A DNA stretch of 64,000 nucleotides. Source: Sisyra terminalis (lineage: Eukaryota > Arthropoda > Insecta > Neuroptera > Sisyridae). The stretch spans positions 48,747,701 through 48,811,700 of the forward strand of contig OY292275.1 of the NCBI GenBank assembly GCA_958496175.1, in the 5' to 3' direction. Shown here piece by piece: positions 1-12,611 of this stretch (the first letter of the stretch is position 1; every line of letters begins with the position of its first letter). The position numbers were made by a program, and so were the translations under genes. A model generated the notes under the pieces. It did not search any database, was not told where the DNA came from, and saw nothing but the letters and a program-made list of their open reading frames with translations.

Positions 1-16
1 ACTATTACAGGTAAGT
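1..16 (+). other. candidate 5' splice site at window edge
   Basis: The window opens with ACTATTACAG followed by GTAAGTGATA, a perfect match to the metazoan donor consensus CAG|GTAAGT. If real, positions 1-10 are the end of an exon and the following kilobases are intron. A 9-base match arises by chance about once per window of this size, and no upstream sequence is visible to test reading frame, so this is suggestive only. Confidence 0.25.
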
Positions 17-172
17 GATAATTTTCGTTTATATCATGATTATTGACTTTAATTGCCAAAAACAAGAATTTTGATTTTCATTTAGCTGCGAAAGTATTTG
101 TAGGGCGATATTTTAATGATATTTTTCCATTTAAACTTTATCTGAGAAGAATATGAAATTAACGTGCTAGAG

Positions 173-1091
173 TAGGGGTGGACAACCGGTCGATTGCATG
201 AGTTTTAAATAATTTTTTTTAGTGTCTGACCAAACTTTCGGTTTCGGCCTAGTTGCGGCGAAAAAAACGAGTTTCGGCTTAGTTTCAGTTTCGGTTGTCG
301 TCAAGCCGAAACTACGATCAAAACCGAAACTGAATTCGTGAAATAAAAATGCTAAAAACTATTGTTTTTCACTTATTGTTTGATTCTTCAATTATGAATA
401 CTGATAACAATTAGTTCATTAAAATTTTGTTTAATATTATCATTAATATGCTTTTTTCAGTTCGAAAGAAAACTGATCAAAGTTTAGAAGAAGTTGTTTT
501 GTGTTAAAGATGTAAGGAAGACTTCCCGATGACTTCCCGATTTGTGTTCCCATATGTGATCAAAAGTAATTTTATTTTATAACTATTTTTTTATTTTATG
601 TTAATGGTAACTAATATTATATAGAAATATTAGGTGCATTTATTTCAAATCCACCCCTTATTTCAGCACAAATATCTTATTTGAAATAATAAATTATATT
701 ATGTTATGTTAATGATTAGCTCAAATATTAGGCACTAAATGATCAATGAATTCCTACAGAATTTAAAAGCAAAGACTGACTAATTATGATTAACTTTTTT
801 TTCTACGAAAACATGACCTTTATAGGAAGGTTTCGGTCGGACACTAAATTTTTTAGGTAAAATTTAAATCACTTTTAATAGACAATGAAACTTGAATTTA
901 AAATTAAACACGAATTCATTCTACAACGAATATTACTGTACGATTCCCAAGTAGTACTTCTAATACTTCTTTTTACTCATTTTCTCTAGAAATCTGTATT
1001 TGTTTTTAATCTAACCCATTTTTCAAACTCGATCGCGTATTAATAAGAAACATTATTGTCGATCATATCAGTATTAAGTTTGCCACCCCTG
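173..1091. mobile_element. hAT-like DNA transposon, non-autonomous (919 bp)
   Basis: The element is bounded by an exact 8-bp direct repeat TGCTAGAG (165-172 and 1092-1099), close to the hAT target consensus nTCTAGAn. Its ends are TAGGGGTGGA on the left and, reverse-complemented, CAGGGGTGGC on the right, an imperfect 10-bp terminal inverted repeat of hAT type. Subterminal sequence also repeats in inverted orientation (TTTAGTGTCTGACC near 219, and its counterpart around 830-855). The left part is rich in short GTTTCGG/CCGAAAC repeats (235-330), as expected for transposase-binding subterminal motifs. No transposase reading frame is visible, so it is a deletion derivative. Confidence 0.72.
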
Positions 1092-1099
1092 TGCTAGAG

Positions 1100-2884
1100 C
1101 GTTGTTTTTTGATTTGGGGGTGCCTGCACTCCTGGAAGTGTGGGAGAAGGCCTTAACAATAATATAAATTATGAAATTTTCGATAGTAAATTTTGCAAAA
1201 AATGTATTTTTTTATTCTAAAGTGAAGGGACTTATTTTTAAAATTCAAAGGGGTATGGCTCACTTAAAAGGTTAAGAAGCACTGTATTAGAGTAATATAC
1301 TCTTGGATATAAGATACCCTTGTGCTTGGTGTCCGAATGCAACATTGATATTTTGCGAAGAGTTGGAGGAAAGAAATGGGTTTCCTCACCAATGAAGTGT
1401 CAATTCACATAAAAGACCGTGAATACAGAAAATCAACCGATTTCCTCGTCTGCTTTTTAAGTTTTCTTGAAGAAAAACCATTTCATCTCCATTAGCTATA
1501 TGATTTAGAAACCAAGGTGGTCAAGACCAAAAACAGTTCAACCCATTTATCAAATAGAAATAGTCTGTCATTTCCCTGGCATATCTTGATGGCTTAATAA
1601 TTCTTCGTTTATATTGACATTTTGACTTCCTTAAGAAGGCAACCAATTTATCAAAACTGAAATGTTATAATTGATTTTTTTATTAATATCAGTACTTATT
1701 TATTCACGACAATAGTATTTTAGCTTTAAAATTACAAAGTAGAGTATTTGTGTTATTATTAAAAATCCACCAGTCAAAAAATTGAAAAAGAGCGCTATCT
1801 CGAATTTTTATCTAGCGGAAGTATATAAATAAAACATTTTTCAAGCCTTTCTCTCTCCTTCTTGTTCGACTTTGTCCATTAAACATGTCAACTGTTATAT
1901 TTCAAAAAAAATTTAAAATAACAATAATTTGAATTTGAGGGAATAAATTTGCTTCGTTTATGTTTTTTGATATATATTTATAAATATTCATAGGTTGCAA
2001 TATTAACAAATACAGGCTGATTATTATTTAAACTTTGTATAGAGCAATGTAGAATGTAATGTTCAGAGAGGCGATTTTACAAGAGACGGAAAAATAATTC
2101 GCAAGAAACGTCTCACCAATCATATTTCTATTATTAAATTGAAGTCAGAGGTCAAAATGGATAATATAACTATCCTATCTACGTATCTCACGAGTGATTT
2201 CATGCATCGCGATCTCGTTATGTGTCCACGCTATTAGCCGCCAATAATGCCTTATTAGCCCCCATCCCTGCGACCGTTGTTCAACTAGCGATCGTGTCGT
2301 TTGTATAAAATATAAATGGAAATGACGAAATTACGGACGCAATTTTTTTTTGTTCCGATTCCAATAGAAATCGACAGTGTATCGGCGAAAATATCTTAGT
2401 TAACCTTAGATTTTCGTTGCAAAAATAATTCAGTGAAAATATGTTGGGAATTTTTGCAATTTTTGTATAGAAATCGAGGCAAGGGATTGATGAAATAAGA
2501 CGTGATTGAAAGTGGAATAAAATTTCGCCGATACAGTTCTTTGCATCCTGCCATCCCTCCTATGAAACTATTGAACCATCGAACCATTTTTCAATTCTAT
2601 TTCTTTCAAATACCAAATTGTTTTGGTTCCGTGGTTTATTTTTGATATGGTTAATTCATTTCTTTGGTATTTCGCTGTACGGATTAGGCTTTGATTTTGA
2701 CATGATTGAAATTTTTCTGGCTCTGCCTGCCCTAGTCAAGTTTTTTAAATCGAGAAAATCCATTCCACAAAAATTTACAATTTGTATTCTTGTTATCTTG
2801 TAGAACCTTACCAGTTGGAACAAAATAAGTATCCTTTTTTCTGTCAATGGATTAAATTAACTAATAGATTATTCTGTCAACAAA
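1100..2884. other. AT-rich non-coding DNA with one GC-richer patch
   Basis: No gene or bounded repeat is visible. A GC-richer, low-repeat patch at about 2170-2300 (containing CATGCATCGCGATCTCG and several TAAT cores) stands out and could be a small conserved non-coding element. Short open frames around 2396-2847 lie on both strands of the same AT-rich DNA and show no protein-like composition. Confidence 0.45.
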
Positions 2885-2896
2885 GGGGGGGGGGGG
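2885..2896. repeat. G12 homopolymer
   Basis: Twelve consecutive G on the plus strand. Long A/T runs are common throughout this window but G runs are not, so this is unusual here. It may vary in length between assemblies. Confidence 0.9.
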
Positions 2897-3097
2897 AATA
2901 CAAATGTTAGCTTTATAATGGAAGAGATTTCTAGTCTTTTCTAGTTAGATTTCTAGTTATTTCAATAGTTTTATTCCTTGTCTTTTGCCGAACCAATTTC
3001 CTTTTTCGTCAATGGTGAAAAACTTGAAAAATGGTTGTCCTATTTATTTTTCTTATTTTATTAACGTTGATTCGATTGTGGGTAGAATGTATAGATA

Positions 3098-3645
3098 CAG
3101 TAATCCCTCCGACTGCACAGTAATTTCGTTCCCCAAACCAGTGGAAAAAACATCACAAAACCACGGAATATGAATCCTTTATTGTATGAAAATGGGGTAG
3201 GAAGTAGGTTTCAAATATCAGAAAAATTTCAAAAAAATAAATGAAAAATTTGGGTTCGAAAAAAACAACAATGTATATATGTATCGTACACTTAAAAACC
3301 CAAATAACATCCTAAAAAACAACATAAATTAAAAAAAAAAAAAGAATCAAATATATGAATATATTTTACATGCCGCTCTATAGTGATATGCATTTTTGTC
3401 TTTGAAAAAAAAAGACTAAGATTATTTATCAGACTTTTTCTTTTCCCTATATTTTTTTTTTCATAAGGAACGAAAGCATATGTTAAATGTCTGCCATAGT
3501 AATTTTGTATCCACAAAGATAAAAGTTTTAAAAAACCGCGCAATTGTGAAGTTTCAATCGTGCAGTGTGAAAATTGATATTAAGAACTCAATTCGCGCAG
3601 TGGAAAACCGCACAATAAAAACCCGCGTAATCGCAGGGACTACCC
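3098..3645. mobile_element. pogo/Tigger-like DNA transposon remnant (548 bp)
   Basis: The left end reads TA then CAGTAATCCCTCCGACTG. The right end, reverse-complemented, reads TA then GGGTAGTCCCTGCGATTACG. These align as imperfect terminal inverted repeats, and both sit on a TA dinucleotide (3096-3097 and 3646-3647), the target site of Tc1/mariner/pogo elements. The CAGTAATCCCTC start and the interior rich in CCGCG/CGCGTAA motifs (3535-3630) resemble pogo/Tigger elements. No transposase survives; a 99-codon open frame across 3480-3779 runs over the element boundary and is not considered coding. Confidence 0.58.
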
Positions 3646-3647
3646 TA

Positions 3648-6600
3648 TTTAAAATTTGCCGTAATATAAAAAGATATAGGAATAGGAATATATTTCAAGT
3701 CATAATTCTAAAGTTTCGGAAGGTACCTACTAGTGATTTTGATTCTACTGCCTATGATTTTTTTTTGAGGTCAATTTAGTGTGCGTTTTGTGAAAGACAA
3801 ACGCTAGGCTAAAATATATCATAGTAAGGTGAAATCTATATTTTTCATCTATTTAGGGTAGAGGCGATTTTTATCGGTTCTCTCGGTTTCAGTGCGGAAG
3901 TGGAGACGAACTTAGAGTAGGTATGAGTCGTGTCTTATATTTCAAATAATTGAAGATTGAAAATTGTCTATAATGACACACAAAACATCTAATAATCAGT
4001 CGCGGACGAGAGGAAAAAAATGCCTCGGCACGAAACTGTTGGTTCGGGTTTTTTATGATTATTATTAGTTTGAGTAGGAAAATACATTTACCTATAGGTA
4101 AAGAAGACATGAACGAACGGTCAATGAAAGAACGGCTCGGGGGTCGAAGATGGAACCTTTTAAATGTGGAATATTTAAATTGTATTTATATCATGAAATA
4201 GAAAGTTTTCAAATTATTATAATTTTCGTTGGAAATTGTTTGATAAAATTCCAGGAATTTGCTCTTTTTGAGATATTTATTTGGTGCAAAAGGTGATCTC
4301 AAAGTTCCTCGTGTTTCTTGGAATACGATTTGCATGGATAAAAATTTATTAAAAGTTGATTAAAGTATCCAATTTAGTTGAGCGCGCGATAGCGTCACTC
4401 TGCTCTGGAGGTAAATGTTTAAATCGTGACCATTAACGACCCCAGTCAGCCTGCTCTCGGACCTCCTGCACCTTCGCAACGACTTTTCAATCACTATAAT
4501 ATTGCCTCTAATTTCACATTTGTGTATATGTTGCCCTTTTTTCCTCGAAATATCTGATCCACATACAAAAACAATTCTAAAGTAACTTTGATTAAAATCG
4601 CCAAAATGTAAGCCCAAATTAAATTGTACAGTGGTCGCTTGGTCGCAAACTAAGAACCTCTAAGTAATTTAAATCTATTAAGAATTGTTAAAAAAAAGTA
4701 AGATCTCTTATCTAAATCGTGAAACAACTGACAATCACTTATGACGAAAATGAGTTCCAAATATCTATTATTAGGTCATTTGCTAAATTTTAGCGAGAGA
4801 AAATCGGTGTTGCGTGCAACTCTTTTTTTAGAAAATTTATTTTTTTAGACCTAACATTAGTTAATTTAATTTTAAAAAGTTCTCATTAGCTATTTTTTGT
4901 GTGTGCAATTTTCAAACGTTCCAATCAGGAAGGGTTTTAAATGAGCAGATATGCACCTTTCGCTATAATTTGTTTTATCAGCACTCGACCGACCAATCTG
5001 CATTCGAGTTATTTAATTTATCTTTTTTTTTTTGCATTGCGCAAAATATAGTAAAGTTTGAAATGTACAAACGAAGCATTTAATATATATGCAACCAATT
5101 TTCAATGATTTTAGTCGTTTCCCTTTCTATACTACTGGAAATAAAGGAGCCTTTCTTTTGTAATACATTTTCAAGAATAAATTTAAGTGTAATTAAAACA
5201 AGAATCCCAATCTTAAAAAGTAACGGCCCGGCTCTGGTTCGTAGTCGTTTTAATTCTGTAGGTTCTGGGTTTAGTTCTGGGAACCTTCCAAAAGAACCCA
5301 ATTGGTTCCTATTGGTCCCAATTGGCATGCTAAGATTTATCTCAGAAGCAGGTTTGACCAATTGGGACTAGAAACAGTGCTAGTGTGTAATAGTCCTTCT
5401 AGGCCACAGCGCAGAGGAACTCACAAAAAAGTCCCTAGAAATCGGAAGAAAAATCTAAGAATCAAGAAAATGTGCCTCAGCAATTGCTTATTTTTGCATC
5501 TCATATTTCTTTAATTTACTTTTTCTAAAGGGTTTTTACATACAGCAATATTTTTTAAAGTTTACAACTAACAACCATTATGGTTCGTTTTTTTACAACT
5601 TTATATATTTGAGTTAGAAGAACTTTGTAGTTGTATACAAAGGTTTTTGTTTTAATTTCAAATTGATTTGTTATTTCGTAAAACTGGTACAACTTTATGT
5701 CTCCTAAAAGGTGGAATGGAATACAGTGGAATGCTCTAACGTCACAATAGTATAAAATGAAGTAAAAGGATAATTAAAAATAATAATTGAGTATCTGGCA
5801 CGCTTCGGAACATCATTTGGAGTATCACCGGTAAGAATAAAAGAGTATAATTATAAAAGGAAATATCTTAGGGTACACATACATGAAAAATATATGACAC
5901 ATATGAAAAATATATACACAAACATATCTACAAATATACACACAATATATGAAACAGTAGTCCAAATATAAGGCAAGAATTTGGGGTGGAAAACAGAAAC
6001 TTATGAGGACATGAAGGCAGAAGAGTCTGGAATGCTTAGACTGGATTGGATCTTAAACAAGAAAATAAAATTGTTTATGACAGTGGGAAAAGTGTAGTTT
6101 TTCTTAATCGCATAGATATCAACCCTATTTAAGTGTTGTGTATTTTAAGGTGGCTTTTCGCAGCAACCAGACACTTATTTTGATATTATTTTTAAGTTCG
6201 ATATAACTTATATTTCATTTTGAATTATATTTATCAAGCAAAAGCAAAAAAAAAAAAATACGGTAAGTACTTTTACAAGAGCGATTATATTATAAAAATT
6301 TATTTCATTTCTCCATTACAATTGTAGATAAGACCAAAATAAATTTATTATTTTTATAATACCCGAGACCTTGTTATCAATTTTTTACAAAAGCTTCCAA
6401 GAAAGCTCATTCTTCTAAGATGTATAATGAAAAATATTTTCTCTTACATAGCAATGAACCATCTTTTAAATAGGATCATATTCATTGTTTATTCCACAGC
6501 CACCTCATATAATATTAATTTTAAACAATTGAACATTATACGTCATTTATAACAAGGCCTGGAAAAAATTAGCTATTGCATCACAGCTTGAATTAAACTC

Positions 6601-7075
6601 ACCGCTATTATACTGGCTATAATGCAACAAAAATATGCATAGTAACTGCATATCAAATATAAAAAATGATAGATTTATTTACATTGTAAAAAAAAAACAT
6701 AAAATAAATACAAATTTGATGAATGGTCATAAATTTTTTCTTCTGACTTATAAATGATTCTTCCGGTGTACTTCTTTAATAAATATATCTAAGGTCATTT
6801 TCTGACTATGAATTTAATTTAAAATAAAATAAAATTGAACTGAAAAAGATAATTTATTACCGACGAAAAACGTGGAGTATTTTCATTGAAATTTCACTAA
6901 GCATTTAACTGAAGAGTAGTTAAAATCTTTTTATTACACATATTTATTTATAACTTTTAAATTTCAATTTTAATCGTAAATCTCGTAATAATCATATTTC
7001 GTAAAAAGGTAGTTAAGGCGCGTTATCTTTTCAATAATCGCACATTTATATTAATATGAAATATTTACTATAAGT
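3648..7075. other. AT-rich non-coding stretch with weak repeats
   Basis: No gene is supported. A GC-richer patch at 4380-4480 (GCGCGCGATAGCGTCACTC onward) may be a conserved non-coding element. A second patch at 5220-5440 repeats CCAATTGG-type and AGGTTCTGGGTT-type words and may be an old transposon, but no ends could be matched. Positions 5940-6110 contain short LINE-like words on the plus strand that are too decayed to call. Confidence 0.4.
5872..5955. repeat. degenerate ~20-bp tandem repeat (ACATATGAAAAATATATAC-type)
   Basis: Three to four imperfect consecutive units of the type acatatgaaaaatatatac occur here, AC/AT-rich, grading into CA-rich sequence. No function is implied. Confidence 0.6.
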
Positions 7076-7103
7076 AGAAGAAGAAGAAGAAGAAGAAGAA
7101 GAA
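7076..7103. repeat. (GAA)n microsatellite, about 9 units
   Basis: A pure AGA/GAA trinucleotide run follows TAAGT and ends in a short A run. A purine-only strand of this kind can form triplex DNA and is a likely length polymorphism. Confidence 0.9.
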
Positions 7104-7179
7104 AAAACGGTTTATAAGAGTATTATAATATAATATATAATATCGAAAGTGGAATATATTAATTTGATATATGTGAGGA

Positions 7180-7320
7180 GGTTGTTTAATGCCTGTTTTG
7201 CCACATATGACTGACCATGGACAGCTGTCGTGCCAGAGGAAGTACTCGGCGATAAGGTCTCTGCGATATTCCGACTTCCACACGCAACAGCGCCCGTCCG
7301 CCTTTTTCCGATTTAAAAAG
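7180..7320. other. GC-richer island, possible conserved non-coding element
   Basis: This stretch is clearly GC-richer than its flanks (CATATGACTGACCATGGAC, CGCAACAGCGCCCGTCCGCC). It is open on the minus strand for about 70 codons, but the frame continues through the (GAA)n tract and I recognise no domain. A cis-regulatory element is the more economical reading; a short exon cannot be excluded. Confidence 0.4.
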
Positions 7321-10300
7321 AAAATCTTTTATTTTTTCATTCAATACTAATTCAGTGGAGTATCAGTGATCTGAATGATCAATTGGATTTAGCTTTGCAT
7401 ATATGTAACTGATTACAAGACTAGTACTTTTATCAGTATTGGTGTATCTGTTTCTGGATTTCCAAAGAAAACTTGTACGACTTGAAAAAATTCCTTATCA
7501 AAAATATCTTGAAATTTCCCTCCTATTTGTATGGACTTGACCAAATTGAGATTATGTTAGTAATTAACAGTTAGTAATTAGTATGCATAGGTCAGTTTTT
7601 GCTCTTTTTTTTTGGAATTTGTGCACTGTTCTACTTTTTTTGTTATGTATGCAATGAAAGAAAAAAAATAATTTCTTAATTTCTCTAAATGGATGTTGTC
7701 GCATCTGTGATGAAATTCTTGTGTTGGTCAGTTTAATGCAAGTCCATACGAAGTTAAAAACAAATAAGTTAATCCAAGAATCAGAAATGATTTTTTTTTT
7801 AAAAATAGTCATTTCGTTTCGTTCAAATTCTGACCTGAAGAAGCATATCTTACGTGGGAGGGTCACTCAATGTTAATTTTTTGTTTCCCAAAATGCTCAA
7901 TTCATTCCGACAAGTACTGATGGTGCTAGTATAGCATGGTCGATAACAATCTTAGTTTTTCAACTATAAGGAGAAATTTTAAGTTATTAGTCAAGATTTA
8001 TATGGGTGTACCAATTTGTATTGCTAACTCATTTAAAAATATATGGTTAAAAAAGAGAATGATGAAAGAAATGAGTTTGTAGAATTAATAGTAACGAAGT
8101 ATACTTAGTCTTATTTTTTTTTGACAAAAATTTCTTTTTTTTTTCGTCTTTTAGCAGTAAAACATCACCGAATCGTATTTAGCCGTTATAGTGTGACTAG
8201 TGAAGCTCAATTTTGAAAAATAAGTATTGCATGGCTTCCTTGTATTGTAGGTAAATAGAAGGAACATTTTTGGCGGTGAAATTTTCTGGGAATATTCCTG
8301 TAGGTATTATGAACATACCTGATTCCATTTATACTGTTTTTAGCGTACGTAGGTATTTACGCCAATGACTAATTTCGATAAATCGTGAAAAGTTGTGATT
8401 ATGCATTTAAACCTGGTTTGGCATATACCAAGTTGTGCATCTCCGCATTGCAGAGTAAATTTTAAGTATCGTTATTTTGATCTATAAAACCAATCTGAAA
8501 AGCTTTTTTCACACCCTTTTCCATGGTATATAAAATGTGGTACTTATTTTAATAAGTTTCTATAATATTTGTGTATAATAAAATAAGTTTGTATGCTTAA
8601 GACTGGATTATGACAGAAAGAAGCCATTATAAGTATATGCAAGAAGAATATTCCCTCTTCACTTGTGTGTACATTATTTTCATTGTAAAATATGTAAAAT
8701 TAAAAAAAATGAGCGATATAAAATTTGAACAGTATTCATGAAATTATTCCAAATTTTGCAACTATTAAAAGTAGAAACATAGTTATGAAGAAATATTTTT
8801 TTTACTTATTGTGAAGTATACATTTTTTTAATTTTATGAGGTTTTCCCGTGTACTGGCTTCATAAAATCGATTTTTTTACATAAATCTCTTTCATAACAT
8901 GTCTAGGATATGTATACAGATATCTTTACAGAAATCGTTATAATTTTAACCATATATAAATTTCATATCTCAAGAATGGTTTGACCGACTGACTTCCAAT
9001 TTATAGAGTAGATCTAACACCTATAGATACACGAGATGACCTAAAATCTTCGAAAAATTCTCATTAATTTTATTTTCTTTTTACACAAAAACATATAAAA
9101 AATAAATATACGTTAAATTGCAACATTTTCTTCGAAAGTCTGCCAAAAATCCAATTTTCAATTTCGTTTAGTTCATTCCATGCTTTTAAGCTTACAAATT
9201 AAAAAGTTATTTTTTTATAAGAGATAAGCAAATCAGCTAAAATCGTGGATACAATGAGCGTAAATTTCTTGAAGGTGGGCCTCTTTAGAGCACCATAACT
9301 TACGTTCTAGTGGAGATTTTTAGTTAAAGTTTTTAAAAATACGCTTAAATTGAAGATAAGCAAATGATGAAAAGGTCAAAGCTCTATTTTTTCATTGGTT
9401 TTCAAAAAAAAAAAAAAAATCCAAAAAATGCTTAAATTACAGCCCCTAACACGGGGAAATCCACTTAAATGCTGTCCTAATATATTCTGTTTATTTTTTA
9501 TGACATAACGAATTATGTTTTATGTTTTAATTCTTCAGTTTGCAAGTATTTAAATCGTCTTTTCGGTAGCAAATATGCATCCGAAGCCAATGGAATAATA
9601 TGGTTCCCCTATCAATTTTATTTCTGAAAATCATAAGAAATTCTTTCTAAACCATATATTGCAATTCCTAATTGGTAGGGTGGAAAAAGAGTAACAATTA
9701 AGTCTCCTTTTTGAATTTAATAACGTTAAGATTTTAATTGGACCCAAAAGAATTATTTTAAGCATTCTGCTTTGCATACATATTGTTTACATTCTGCGTT
9801 GTCAAAAATATCTCACACTATTCTTTTCAATTATGAGAATTTTCCTACTAAACCCATCATTTTGTGTGCACATATCACATATTTAAAATATTCAATTGAG
9901 GGCGGAAATCGTTATGATTATTAGGTGTGTAAGACTTACTCTATCGCTAGTAGCTTATTACAGTTAGGTACTAATGTCCTACATTCGAGTACATATTGCA
10001 TACATCAGAAAACTATTTGTTGTAAATTATACTTTTGGGAAGAAAAAAAATATCGTTACATGTATTTTGATTTTGTGAAAGAGAAGAGACCGAATTAAGA
10101 AAAAAAAACTGGTTCGACTTGAATAGCCTCCAAGCTGGTTTTGTGAAACTTCAGTTTATATTTTTGTGGTTCATACATACGTACTAGGTACATATTATAG
10201 GAATGGTCATTGATCCGCTAATGAAATGAGATGTCTTATACCTAAGGTACTATAACATAACACATAAATTGAAGGTTAGTCTGCCGGTTTTGGTGATGAT

Positions 10301-11417
10301 TTTTTGTTATGATCACTGCTATGAAATGCAATTGAAATTCAATTGAGGCGACACATTTTGACGATATGCACCTATGTATATCGATGATACATATTCGATA
10401 TCAGAGTAAAAAAAGAACGTGAAATTTTATAACTGTTACGAAATTCTTTCATGCACCACTTTCCAAAAAAAAAAAAACATCAAATATCAAGTGTTATCTT
10501 AAAAATGTAATTTATACAAGAAATTTCTCTTAAAAAGTTTAATTATTTGGCTTTAATCTATGAAGTACATAATGTAAATATTACATTTATTTTTGTATAC
10601 TTTCATCATGAATACATTAACTTTACCTCCTTGATTAAAGAAATTCCTAAATTTGCACTTTGCTGCATAGTATGTGTTAAATAGCAATTCTTAAGGAACA
10701 ATTCTGTAATGTCTTATAGCTATATCTATTAAGAAATTGAACTGCAAATTTTTCTCACTGCTAAATTATATCTCATTCGTAAATGAAAAATTATTCTTTC
10801 ACTGTTTTTCTCTTCTTTTTTTATATGTCGAAATGAATGTCAAGGAAAATATATTTAAATTATTGTATGTTTGTATATTTATGTAGATTGTTTGATTGTT
10901 TGTCAAAGCAAACAAGTCTCCAATTCAAACAACCACTCATAACATTTGTTTCGCGATGCTACTTGAGCACATTGTGCGTGAATCAAATAAATAAAAATAA
11001 AAAAAAGCTTAGTGAGTGTTTTGATTCGGTGCCAAACAATTTATATTAATTTAAATTTCACTTAAGAATTAGTGTAGGTAGTTTACATGTAAACGATGGC
11101 TCACAACTGTAAAATTTTGTTAGATTTTACGTTGTGGACACATTATTCTATTGTGCAGGCCTGAGCCTATAAATTCTGGCTTCTCCGCAAAAAAATTTTA
11201 TAGTCACATCATTCGTACCATTCATTCCTAATTCATGAATTCTATTTTGTGGCTTTCCCACTGAAATTGGTTTTCGGTAGTCAAAACTGCAGCCACTAAA
11301 TTTCAAAGCAAACCTCTAATGTCTCATAAAGATTGAAAAGATTTTGGGTGCGACTTAGTGGGTAAATCTAGCTTCAAAAGAATGCCAATTCGTTGGTATT
11401 TTACCCAGTAAAGTATA
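7321..11417. other. AT-rich non-coding desert
   Basis: No gene, bounded transposon or RNA gene was seen. It contains poly-A/T tracts (for example near 9405 and 10470) and scattered short open frames, including a 70-codon one at 10837, none with recognisable motifs. Confidence 0.45.
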
Positions 11418-11560
11418 AAACTCAGATCTCAACTTTTTATTAAATTAAAGAAGAAAACTTAGATTGTTTAAGATCCGATTGTTGTTTTATTTTCCAAATT
11501 GACGACATTTCGTTGCCTATCACAACTTTATCAGGCGTGTTGGATCACAAAAAAAGTTTT
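11418..11560 (-). mobile_element. Penelope-like short element, family B, with hammerhead-like motif
   Basis: On the minus strand the order is CTGATAA (11534-11528), an A, a GTTG/CAAC hairpin with a 7-nt loop (11526-11512), then GAAA (11511-11508) and TGTCGTC. This is the conserved-box order of a type I hammerhead ribozyme, with one core mismatch (CUGAUAA for CUGANGA) and an extra nucleotide before stem II. Flanking TCCAA and TTGGA could close stem I with an internal loop. The 3' tail on the minus strand (CGGATCTTAAACAATCT ... TGAGATCTGAGTTTTAT) recurs at 24396-24463, which proves this is a repeat family. Assignment to Penelope-like elements is inference from the ribozyme-like motif. Confidence 0.5.
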
Positions 11561-11608
11561 AGTTTCAGTCCAAACCCATCTAATTATTATATTAATTATC
11601 ATCTAATA

Positions 11609-11672
11609 TTAAAGTAAGTATTTAAAGTATTAAAGTAAAGAGTTAAAGTATTGTGTGTTAAAGTATTTAATA
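11609..11672. repeat. TTAAAGTA-type degenerate tandem repeat
   Basis: The word TTAAAGTA or a close variant occurs four to five times within about 60 bases (attaaagtaagtatttaaag and onward). It is simple-sequence DNA with no evident function. Confidence 0.6.
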
Positions 11673-12139
11673 TTTTGAAAATCATTGTAATACCACTATT
11701 AGACATTTTGAGGGTTTCTGCAACTTCTACAATTCTCAAACTTGTTCATCTTGCCCAGCCGTATTGAAAAGAGCTTAAAAAATGTTCGTATTGAGCTTTG
11801 GACAAAAGTTGATAACAACTTGGAATCAATAAGCTTTTACATTAGTTTTTTGGAAAAAGAATTATTTTAACGGCTGTTATTTTTTTCAAATGGAAAAGCT
11901 TTTAGTTGAATAGTTATTTTGTTAAGAATAAATGCTCCGTTCAGTCCAAATTTGCAAAGCTTTTCGAAGTAGAATTCAAGATAAAATGTTTGCCAACAAT
12001 ACAAAGTAGATAATTATTCTTTGTTGCAGACACGAACGCTGTGCTAGAGAAATATTTCTAGAAGTAAGTTTCTAGAGTAAACTTTACTTAAAGTTAAACG
12101 GGTTTTCAAAAATTATTATCAAACATGACTGATATTATA

Positions 12140-12474
12140 TCTAAAGAAACAATTATTTCTTATTTTTACTTCAAAGACTCGAATTTTGGTTGTTTTGTGT
12201 TAAAAATATTATTTTTCGGATCGACAGCCTTATTCTATCTTTTTCTATACCATTCTATTTATATACCTTTTTCTATTTCTATTTACTCAGAGATCATTTT
12301 TTGAATGATTATTTATCGCCGCTTTATAACAGTTGAGATCCTTAACGACTCTAGGGTTAATAAAAAGTTGTCAAATGAAAAATATTGAAAATTAGCCTCT
12401 TACGAGATTGAATTTCAGTACATTTTAGTTTCGAAGCGGCCAGCTTGACCATTCGTCCACCAGGCTGAAAATAT
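12140..12474 (-). mobile_element. tRNA-derived SINE, copy 1
   Basis: Read on the minus strand, the head contains TGGTCAAGCTGG (12451-12440), a perfect RNA polymerase III A box (TRGYNNARNNGG), and then a degenerate B box (ATTCAATCT). Downstream comes a core shared with all other copies, CCCTAGAGTCGTTAAGGATC followed by GTTATAAAGCGGCGATAAATA. The tail ends near AGAAATAATTGTTTCTTTAG. Copy 2 lies about 140 bp downstream in the same orientation and matches along its length, so the pair is either a local duplication or two insertions. It would have been transcribed by Pol III and mobilised by a LINE. Confidence 0.75.
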
Positions 12475-12611
12475 ATTTTTTTATTTTACCAAATGGCAGT
12501 CTAAAATTTAAAAATTTTGATTTGTAAAGAAATCGTTAAACCTACATAGGGGGTGCAATTTTTTTTCTAACGCTGGAATAATGATTTTTGTTAAACAGAG
12601 CTGGCCTTAGG

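Noticed and set aside
5080..5514. Overlapping frames of 70-93 codons around 5.1-5.5 kb
   Set aside because: They overlap on both strands with no motif; the repeated CCAATTGG/GGTTCTGGG words suggest an old repeat, but ends could not be matched.
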